This document shows positions 56,308 to 64,000 of a DNA stretch of 64,000 nt, one piece after another. The number at the start of each line of letters is the position of its first letter. Positions within the stretch are counted from its first letter, which is position 1. Origin of the DNA: Trachythela sp. YZ-2020. Its lineage: Eukaryota > Cnidaria > Anthozoa > Malacalcyonacea > Clavulariidae. Made by a program: the position numbers and the translations under genes. The DNA lies in NCBI GenBank assembly GCA_016169945.1, contig JADLSH010000145.1, positions 2,293,501-2,357,500 on the forward strand. The letters run 5' to 3'. The notes under the pieces are model-generated. The model had not been told where the DNA came from. It worked only from the letters and a program-made list of their open reading frames with translations, and ran no database searches.

Positions 56308-59000
56308 GAGAATGTAATTCCAGTACGTATCTCGTCTAGAAGATGTAAAACGCCTAGACAAAGACCCCTCTACTCTTATAGAAATCTAAGTCGTGTAAAT
56401 GTTACTAGACAAGGACCCAGTAAACCAAAACAAATTCCACAATGCTTGGTGTTGAATGCCAGATCAATAGTGAAGCCTGACGCCTATCCCGCGTTATATG
56501 CGGAACTCAAGAGCAATAATATTGATGTTTGCTGTATTTCAGAAACATGGCTAAATCCAACTATAGCCAGTTCTCTAATTTGCCCACCTGAGTTCTGCAT
56601 CAACAGAAAAGATAGGTTAGGTGCCCGTGGCGGCGGAGTGGCAATCCTTTGTAGAAAAGATTGGAGAATGAAAAAAATATCAAATATGGATAATCCGTTT
56701 GAATGCCTATGGGTAAAAATTACAACTGAAAACTCCAGTTTTAATGTTGCAGCTGTATACCATCCTCCTGACCATAATTATAATGCAGACGATCTAATAG
56801 AATTCCTAATGGACTCATGCGAGCACTTATTATCAGAAAACCCTAATACGAAGATAATTATTACTGGAGATATAAACAGATTGAATATTCGCGACTTACT
56901 TAATCAATTATCTTTTACACAGTTGGTTAAATCATCTACAAGAGGTAACAATATCTTAGATGTTTTTGTCACAAATGCTCCTCATTACTGGAAGCAAACA
57001 AAAGTTAAGAAAAGCTTGGTAAGAACTGATCATAATATGATTATTGCATACTCGAGAAACACTATAAAGGCAAAAAGAACAAACTCATTCTTTAGAGATG
57101 TGAGAGAACATAGAAAATTAAATATGCTAAGAGAACTAGAGAATGTGGACTGGTCCAAGATAACAAAATATGACCAAGACCCTGATGAGATGATTAAACA
57201 ACTTTATGAAAGTCTCTTGCCGAGATTCGAGAACAATTTTCCACTGATAAAAGTCCGAACATCGTCTCGCGATCCACTATTCATGTCCTCTTGTAAAACA
57301 TTTGTTAAAAAAAAGGAAGAAAGCTGTAGGCGTAGGTGATGAAGAATCTACTTTTCGTCTACAAAATCAAATTAACACACTAATTCGTGCCAATCAACTT
57401 AATGCTGTCCAAAAAGAGAACCAAAAACATAAAACTGGAACAAAGAAATGGTGGAATAATGTTAATAACATTACTGGCAGGAAAGAGAAAAATTCTACAC
57501 CTGTTAGCTCTCTGATTGATCCGAATGTTATAAATGCCTACTTTCAAACTATTAACACTGACCCTAACTATTCAACTCCTCAGTTATTAGAAATTCCAGA
57601 AGGAACTAGAATTCCGTTTCTTTCTATTGATATTGTCTATAACTTCCTAAGAAAACAGAAGCGTTCATCATCTGGCCCGGACGATCTACCATATTGGTTC
57701 TGGAAAACATACGCAGCTGAATTAGCTCCAGCTATAACAGAAATATTTAACGTATCTCTGAAAGTCAGAAAAGTCCCTGAAGTATGGAAGAGAGCAAATG
57801 TAGTTCCAATACCAAAAGAAAATGTCACCAACTCAAGTTCTCAACTGAGACCTATCTCACTAACAGACATCATAATGAGACTATTTGAGAGATGTATATA
57901 TAAAAATGAGATTGCAGATGTTATATATTATTCAATCGATTCTGACCAATATGCATATAAAGTAGGACACAACTCAACGATGGCTCTAATCAAATGCCAA
58001 CATACGTGGTTGAAAGGGTTGGATAATGGTGCCAAATACGTGAGAGTACTATCATTTGACTTTAGCAAGGCTTTTGACAGTGTTCCACATGACATACTAT
58101 TTGAAAAAGTTAAGAAATTGCCTTTTAACCCATACATCATAAATTGGATGATTGATTTCTTAAAAGATCGTAAACAGAGAGTAACAGTTGATGGCATCAC
58201 AACCGAGTTCTTGAAAATTAATCGTGGCGTGCCTCAGGGAACTGTTCTAGGCCCGATATTATTTTCAATAATGGTAAATGACATTAAATCAGTCAATCCA
58301 ATCAATGAACTCTGTAAATTCGCTGATGTTATAACAATAGAAGTCCTGGCTATGATGAGGATGATACAAGTACAGAAGAGGTAGAAAATATAAAATCATG
58401 GTCAGATGAAAACCGAATGGTGCTGAATATGAACAAAACATATGAAATGATTGTTCGTGGGAGAACATCGATACCTCTACCCAGTTGCATTCCGTCCATT
58501 AAACGGAAAACATGGCTCAAGATACTTGGAGTTACCCTTGAGGAAATACCAGAAAATTGGGATAGACACTTCGAAGAGATGCTCAAGAAAGCGAGTGGAA
58601 GAATGTACATTTTACGAGTATGTAAATATTATGGTTTTACAACAAGCAGTTAGAACTTCTCTTTCAAAGTTTAATAATGTCATTATTCACTTTTGGAATT
58701 GAACTTTGGGGAGGAGCATCCTATACTAAATACATCAGTCAGATTGATAAGTTTGTAAATCGTGCATACCGTAATAGGTACGTAACAGAGAAATCTAATT
58801 TTAGAGAAATAATAAATAAGAGAGACAAGAGGTTGTGGAATAAAATATTAGATGATGAAAATAATGCATTAAGAGAACTTTTACCCAACAAATTAAATCG
58901 AACTTTAAGGCAAAGGGGACATGACTTTGAGCTGCCTTTAGTGAAAACTGAAAGATTTAAAAAATCTTTTGTAAATAGATGTCTTTTCAATTTTATCTAG
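56305..59000 (+). pseudogene. LINE ORF2: endonuclease, reverse transcriptase, C-terminal domain
   Basis: Frame 56305-57339 is the AP endonuclease: L-N-A-R-S-I, C-C-I-S-E-T-W-L, A-R-G-G-G-V-A-I, Y-H-P-P-D-H, I-I-T-G-D-I-N and T-D-H-N-M. Frame 57302-58384 is RT: S-S-G-P-D-D-L-P, F-D-F-S-K-A-F-D-S-V-P, G-V-P-Q-G-T-V-L-G-P-I-L-F. The catalytic box reads F-A-D-V, so the second Asp is replaced by Val. Frames 58417-58653 and 58677-59000 give the C-terminal domain. Frameshifts near 57320, 58370 and 58650, plus the D-to-V change, make it inactive. Confidence 0.8.
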
Positions 59001-59189
59001 TGTATGACATTTTAACAATTATTAACAATATTGTAGGATTTTTACTAGTTTTATTAAATTATTGATGTAAATAACTAATGAAAAATAGACTATATACCTT
59101 ATTTTTACAATTCCATGTAAACTCGGACGTGTGTTTCGAGTATTGATTAATAAAGACTATTATTATTATTATTATTATAATATATATTA

Positions 59190-60620
59190 TGTGCATAACC
59201 TGCATTCCTAACAACGGCAACAAATTATTCATTAAACGCTTGAGCAATTATTTTGGCATTCATTGTGACTGTACTAGACCACCAATCTAAAATATCGACT
59301 AACTTGGTTTACTGATTTCATTGGTGCAATTTTTTTCACAGCTTTCCAGGATATCCGAGGGTCGTCACGATTTTCCTCAATAATCTTTCCACTAAAATCT
59401 GATCTTTCCTTTCTCATTTTCTCAGTGACTTTATTCCGCAATTCCTTTTATTTAATCCAGTCCGCCTCAAGTTTACCCGTCTTAGCCTTTATGAACTGGA
59501 AATCCCTTTGGTGGATATCCATGGGTTATCTAATACTCGAATACTCATATGCCGGATTGGTGAATGATTATTAACAATATCGAGAAATACAGCTGTGAAT
59601 TTTCAACACGCCCATCCACATCACTACAAGTAGGATCCATAATATCATCCCAATTAACATTATTTTTTAAGCTCACTGCAAAATAAAGAAAAAGATAATT
59701 TACATCATAGCGTGTATAACTCCTAACCATTTTCTTAGTCTGCGCAAATTTTTGACCATGTAACTTTCGTACACATACATCCATATTTATTATCATGATC
59801 ACTCAAGCGGATTGAAAAAAACACCCCTGGCTTGATGACACCCAGTATATATATAATAATCATTTCTTTTCCGGTTACAGCAATTTTTTCAAGGCTTGAG
59901 TGCAAGTCAGTCACAAAATTTATTTCCGCAATTGATGTATCCGGAGGCCTATATATAGTATATAGCCAAAAAAAACCTTCGTGTTAGGAAAAACTATTTC
60001 ATGCCACAGACTTCCAGTCTCACTGTTGTTTAGGGCCGGCACATTGTGTTTCACACACACTGCAGCGATATACCACCGCCCTATTTATTGCTATCTTTAA
60101 ATTATGGTGCAAACGAAAAACCCATTCATGTTCAGCTCACTATCATCAAAACCCCTGTACATTTTTTATTCACTTTCCACCAGTAAGCCAAGTTTTGGAA
60201 GACGAGAAACAACAAACTTTAACTCACCAATCCGGCTTACCTCAAAGCGAGTTAATATTTTGGGGTGCCATCACGAATCCCCGAATAGCTATCAATGCCC
60301 ACTGTTTGTATACCAGGACCAGGATTGACGGCAATATCACCCGAACGTACTATAATCATAGCCAGTATAACTGCATAAAAGCATTTATCATTTTAACAAG
60401 GGATTAAGCCATAGTTACTAAATTTTTCACAAATACTGCTTCGGGTCAATTTCGGTGTAGTTATTAAAAGCAATCTTTCATGGCTATTACTGCTGACTAC
60501 TTTTCTATCAGGACCTAGATTGACTACAACATCACCCGAACGTACTATAATCTTAGCTAGTATAAACAGGAGGCACTGAAATACAACGAGAAACTGAAAC
60601 AAGTGCCGAACCGCCATATT
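59190..60620 (-). pseudogene. Antisense LINE 5' portion with 2A-like motifs
   Basis: On the minus strand 60617-60393 begins with a hydrophobic leader and R-S-G-D-V-V-V-N-L-G-P. A second copy near 60345-60313 reads R-S-G-D-I-A-V-N-P-G-P. Downstream, endonuclease remnants (Y-R-P-P-D-T-S near 59940, G-K-E-M-I-I-I) lead into the endonuclease-RT linker (59802-59545, then about 59480-59270 with W-K-A-V-K-K-I-A-P). The RT is absent: the copy stops where the 3' end of the neighbouring LINE lies. It is heavily frameshifted. Confidence 0.65.
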
Positions 60621-60760
60621 GTCCCCCTCAACAATAGTTTAGCTGATATGTAGCATGCTCGGGTGTAAATAGCAGGACGAAATTAGCAGTCTAACCACGA
60701 GCCTTCCTGCTCCGCATGTGGCTCGGAGATGACTCACGAGAACTTTTACTTTCCATATAG

Positions 60761-61395
60761 GAACGAACATCATATTTCAACTCAGATGAACATGATTTAA
60801 TTGGAAACAGTGTACTTTTACCAAATGCACTACAAATAACCAACATGTTGACGCTCCCTAATGGTATTCAAGTTCCGTTTAGTAAAATAGTGGCGTTAGC
60901 GGGTGACTTTTTCGGCGTACCTAGTGGTCCGATCATTGATCCGAAAGCTGATGCCACGCAGAAGGAGGAACAGCAAAATCGTCGCGAGAGATTCTTAGCA
61001 GCCTATGGTACACTTGCTGTTGACAAAAGCAAAAAGGTTGCAGATCAAGTCAAGAAGCTTGTCACTATGATCGATGAAGATCATAACGCAAGAAAATCTG
61101 GCAAAAAACCTCACACTGATGCGGATTGGGATGTCGCCACTGGTGGTTCATGGGCCGGAGGTTTACCTCTTAGCATGGGCAGCATGTTAAGTCTGGCAAC
61201 GAAAAATTTCGACCACTTTCAGCCACAAGCAGCGCAAGCTTACCTCACAGGTCATCAGTTGGCTATAGAAAAAGCTCGGGAGGCAGCAAATGATCCAAAT
61301 CTCGAAACTAAGACAAGTAAATTGATGGAAGCTTATTCTTTGGATGCTTTTGCTGCTCACTTTCTTACCGACATCTTCTCAGCCGGTCACCTCAG
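60761..61395 (+). CDS. Phospholipase C/P1-nuclease-like protein copy 2, catalytic exon
   Basis: The exon lies between CATATAG| and CAG|GTTTGA (phase 2, as in copy 1) and encodes 211 complete codons. It starts E-R-T-S-Y-F and contains L-A-G-D-F-F-G, a glycine-rich G-G-S-W-A-G-G-L segment, F-D-H-F-Q-P-Q-A, G-H-Q-L-A and H-F-L-T-D-I-F-S-A-G-H. The H-x3-D-x5-H metal motif is intact, so the catalytic core looks functional. The donor GTTTGA is weaker than that of copy 1. The terminal exon homologous to 6580-7045 is not visible before 64000, so the gene probably continues outside or is truncated. Confidence 0.75.
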
Positions 61396-61763
61396 GTTTG
61401 AATATTGATAATTAACACAATCTAACACACAAATTATTAGCAAAATTCTAAAGCCATGATTTTTGTCATAACACGCAATTTGCGATATATCGTCTTAATA
61501 TCTTCGTTTCCGATTAGTACCACACTATATTGTACTTTCAAGCAATATAAGCTCACAATTTAAAAGCTAGTAAATAATGTGACTATCATAATATATGATC
61601 CCCATTATAACAATATACATTTTGTTCTCATCTCACAACATGCATGCATCTATTAAATAGTATGCGCGGCACAAAAGTGAGCACAAAACTGATAACTATA
61701 TTTGCCTGACTGTGCGATGTTGTCCGTTAAAAGCAGATAAAACGTTTTGTTTAAGAATAATTT
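61396..61763. other. Presumed intron start of copy 2, nothing recognised
   Basis: AT-rich sequence with stops in all frames follows the donor. No further exon is recognised. Confidence 0.4.
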
Positions 61764-62382
61764 AAGGTGGTCTTCCACTCAAAATTTATGAAGTTTTAGT
61801 TTTGATTTAATTTATAGTTTTTTGGTACCAATAGAAAGATAAAATATCACTGAGTCTAACTATGTTTTCAATTGACATGTTGTTGCCATGGTTAGCATGT
61901 TGCGAACCACCAACTGAGAAAGTCGGCAACGTGTTGTGCAAAAGATAACTTCAGACCGATGGTCCTAAATTTTCCAAAAAAAGCTTAAACTCTTTGTTCT
62001 GAACCACAAAATAATATAATTTATGACAAATGGAAATATATTTACTCTTCCCCTTAAATGGATCATCTTGCCCGAGGCTAACGACGACATGTCAATCAAT
62101 AGCTATGTTAAAAAATATTTTGTTATTTTTTTGGTTCAGAACATGAAGCAATCTAAGGATAAGTGTTTGTGGAAGTTTCAAATGATTCCTACCAATATTT
62201 CTTCTGATATCCTTTTCAGACTATTGCAGATAGGCCAATATACTGAATTGCGGCAAATCGAGTTACAAATGTTAAAATCGGAGTATTAGAAAAAGGGAAT
62301 GTACCATGAAGTCTTACTTCTCCTACAGAACAGGTCTTGGTAAAATTTCTCATGCTTAATATAATGCACGGATAATTTAAGA

Positions 62383-62506
62383 TCAAGGTCAGGTCAAGGC
62401 CAGGTCAAGGTCAAATCTGCGAAAGTCATTCAAGGTCAACGCGAGCAAGAAACTTAAGAAACTTCTTTCTAATATGGCGCCTTTAAAAAACTCCCAAGGT
62501 CATCCA
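62383..62506 (+). promoter_or_regulatory. Cluster of AGGTCA half-sites
   Basis: AAGGTCAGGTCAAGGCCAGG is followed by TCAAGGTCA and two further AAGGTCA copies near 62430 and 62496. AGGTCA is the nuclear-receptor half-site. The cluster may also be only a decayed short tandem repeat; it lies within repetitive DNA. Confidence 0.3.
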
Positions 62507-63121
62507 AAATCACGCCAATGTCATCTTTTTTGAAATTCTACACGTATTGGAGGAGCTCAATTATGAACAAAAATTTTAGGGGAAAATCTCGTATTTCTTG
62601 AGTGGAAGACCACTGAAATATGGTAAATTGATGATTTAGATTGAAAATTGTAAAAAAAAATTGCACCACATATATTGAGCAACATCGGAAATTGTTCATA
62701 AATATGACGTCATTATCGTTGCTATGGTAACAATGACGTTTCAATATGGCCGACATTCTAGCTTTTAACGCATTTACTCGAAAAAACGCCTGGTTACCCA
62801 CAGTTTTTATTTTATAAATTTTCGTCTAGTACAATAGATCATCTAAACAAGTTTAAAAAATTCTGTAGATCCAAATTTTTAAAAAATTAATAAACATTGT
62901 TTTTCGTTTTAAATATTTTTGGCTCTACACAATTTTTTTAAACTTGTTCAGGTAATCTGTTTTTCTACAGGAAAACGTTTCATGAAATAAAAAATGGGGG
63001 TTTTTTAGAGTAAAGTGCGACAAAAGACAAAATATCGGCCATATTGAAACGCCATTGTTACTATAGCAACGGTGATGACGTCATTTTTGTAAACAATTTT
63101 CAGCTCTTAGAATTTTCAACA

Positions 63122-63631
63122 TAAAGCCTGCAGCACACGAGAGTTATCTCGTGAGCAAAATGTTATTCGTGCCCGTTTGCTCAGCACTTAGCTCGCCGTG
63201 GGCGCGTGAATTTCACCGAGTTTTTGGCCTCATGCAACCTTGAGTCAAAAATCAAACATGTTTGATATTTTTCGACTCGCGAGGCGAAAATCTCGCCGTT
63301 TGCGCTGGATGTAAACCAACGAGTGTGTACTCCAAAATATTCTCGCTGACTGCTTCATGCCGCCATCTCTATTTTAGTTATGTGACAAAAGAATGCGCTG
63401 CTATTGGTTGTTTATTTTATTTGGGCTCAGCATCTAGCTCACATCCGGCGCAAACGGTGAGAGTTTCGCCTCGCGAGTCGAAAAATATCAAACATGTTTG
63501 ATTTTTGACTCAAGGTTGCATGAGGCCAAAAACTCAGTGAAATTCACGCGCCCACGGCGAGCTAAGTGCTGAGCAAACGGGCACGAATAACATTTTTCTC
63601 AGGAGATAACTCTCGTGTGCTGCAGGCTTAA
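63122..63631. mobile_element. 504-bp MITE with TAA target duplication
   Basis: The element (63125-63628) begins AGCCTGCAGCACACGAGAG and ends with the complement. Arms are about 190 bp and nearly perfect, including AATCAAACATGTTTGAT-type palindromes. TAA flanks both ends, as for PIF/Harbinger MITEs. There is no transposase. Confidence 0.85.
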
Positions 63632-63738
63632 GTCATACAATTTTTTGTTTTGTAACAAGTAAAAATTATTTAAAAAGTTAGACTAAATCGTAAATTTCCC
63701 ACATTTCAAAAAATTGTAGGGAGCCACCTTAAACAGTT

Positions 63739-64000
63739 ATTTTAAGGTCCACAAGTTGGGGGGGCGGGGGAAGGGGGGCAAAAGCAAACATTTATCGTCA
63801 AAACAGGGAAAATGCGGGCAGTCAATTAGGTTTGAAGTGATTTTATATCACCGTGAGATCTCATTTTCGTTGTACATATTCATAATCAGGACGGTAGCCA
63901 CAATGTTAACATTAATTGGTGTCACGAATCCATTTGAGGCCGAACGCCGAGAATCTCCAGCTAGGGGGTCCGGGGTTCTGAGTTCTGAAACGCTATTTCG
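63739..64000. other. Window end, nothing recognised
   Basis: A G-rich tract (about 63758-63780) precedes sequence without ORFs or repeats that I can identify. Confidence 0.35.

Larger units (their letters stand above)
55100..59180 (+). mobile_element. Nearly full-length LINE with TAATG ORF1/ORF2 junction
   Basis: There is a short leader, ORF1 in two frames (55137-56305), ORF2 in several frames (56305-59000), and a 3' UTR ending AATAAAGACTATTATTATT and a (TTA)n tail at about 59155-59180. The domain set is ORF1 with N-terminal W-x-x-P-G-G module, AP endonuclease, reverse transcriptase and C-terminal domain. This is the CR1/jockey layout but a different family from 30538-35330. Confidence 0.85.
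47535..60760 (+). other. Very long intron of phospholipase-like copy 2
   Basis: The donor at 47535 and the acceptor before 60761 are about 13.2 kb apart, if exons 1 and 3 belong to one transcript. The interval is mostly transposable elements: foldback, hAT, mariner and LINE copies in both orientations. The corresponding interval in copy 1 is 725 bp including the microexon region. Alternatively the two halves are now disconnected. Confidence 0.5.
61764..63738. mobile_element. Nested foldback region with TTAAGGTGG / CCACCTTAA ends
   Basis: The outer borders TTAAGGTGG (about 61765) and CCACCTTAA (about 63735) could be TTAA target duplications with short TIRs. Inside, GTGGTCTTCCACTCA (61771) pairs with TGAGTGGAAGACCAC (about 62600). 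A second palindrome has arms 62670-62760 and 63030-63125 (GTTGCTATGGTAACAATGAC and complements). A TAA-flanked MITE sits in the right arm. Several insertions and partial foldbacks are superimposed, and the assignment is tentative. Confidence 0.45.

Noticed and set aside
61396..64000. Terminal exon of phospholipase-like copy 2
   Set aside because: I looked for the L-H-N, M-H-D-E-D and W-x-A-Y-G-D blocks in all frames of the remaining sequence and saw none. The ORF at 62023-62289 does not resemble them.

Overview
The window is eukaryotic: AT-rich, with spliced genes, and most of its length is degenerate or nested transposable elements of several classes. The mix is LINEs of the CR1/L2/jockey kind, a GIY-YIG Penelope-like element, PIF/Harbinger-, hAT-, Mutator- and mariner-like DNA elements, and a Polinton/Maverick-derived element. 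Together with the style of the encoded proteins this suggests a marine invertebrate, most likely a cnidarian. That is an inference from general family knowledge; no species-specific marker was found.

Host genes. The only cellular genes I can support are two plus-strand paralogues of a secreted zinc-metalloprotein related to the phospholipase C/P1-nuclease fold. Copy 1 (2655-7045) looks complete in three exons: a signal peptide, the H-x3-D-x5-H metal site, and a C-terminal exon followed by a poly(A) signal. Copy 2 starts at 47277 with a matching signal-peptide exon and a 30-nt microexon. After an intron of about 13 kb full of transposons comes its catalytic exon (60761-61395). Its last exon is not visible and probably lies beyond the window. 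Exon phases match between the copies, so this is a gene duplication with later intron expansion.

Mobile part, 8.6-24.7 kb. A LINE reverse-transcriptase fragment is followed by a 5,046-bp palindromic element (9469-14514). It has 2.08-kb inverted arms, 5'-AG ends and a perfect 6-bp target duplication, which are Polinton hallmarks. Each arm carries a small ORF with a Bcl-2 BH1-like motif and a C2HC zinc-finger gene, and all Polinton core genes are absent. Several more LINE fragments follow, then a PIF/Harbinger remnant with a Myb-like gene, a DDE transposase piece and a snapback insert.

Mobile part, 25-44 kb. One Penelope-like element dominates. An inverted piece is followed by pseudo-LTR, ORF and pseudo-LTR. 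It was later entered by a 2.2-kb hAT element, a roughly 970-bp Mutator-like element and a nearly full-length esterase-type LINE of about 4.8 kb. Next comes another LINE, split by a 3.5-kb TIR element with a TAA target duplication that carries a broken cysteine-rich gene.

Mobile part, 44-64 kb. There are mariner-type and foldback MITEs and a second hAT relative (51583-54357) that holds a 50-bp minisatellite and sits inside an antisense LINE. A nearly full-length LINE (about 55.1-59.2 kb) has a TAATG stop/start overlap. An antisense LINE remnant has two 2A-like motifs. The last 2.2 kb is nested foldback DNA with a TAA-flanked MITE. The nesting gives a relative order of insertion for many of these elements.
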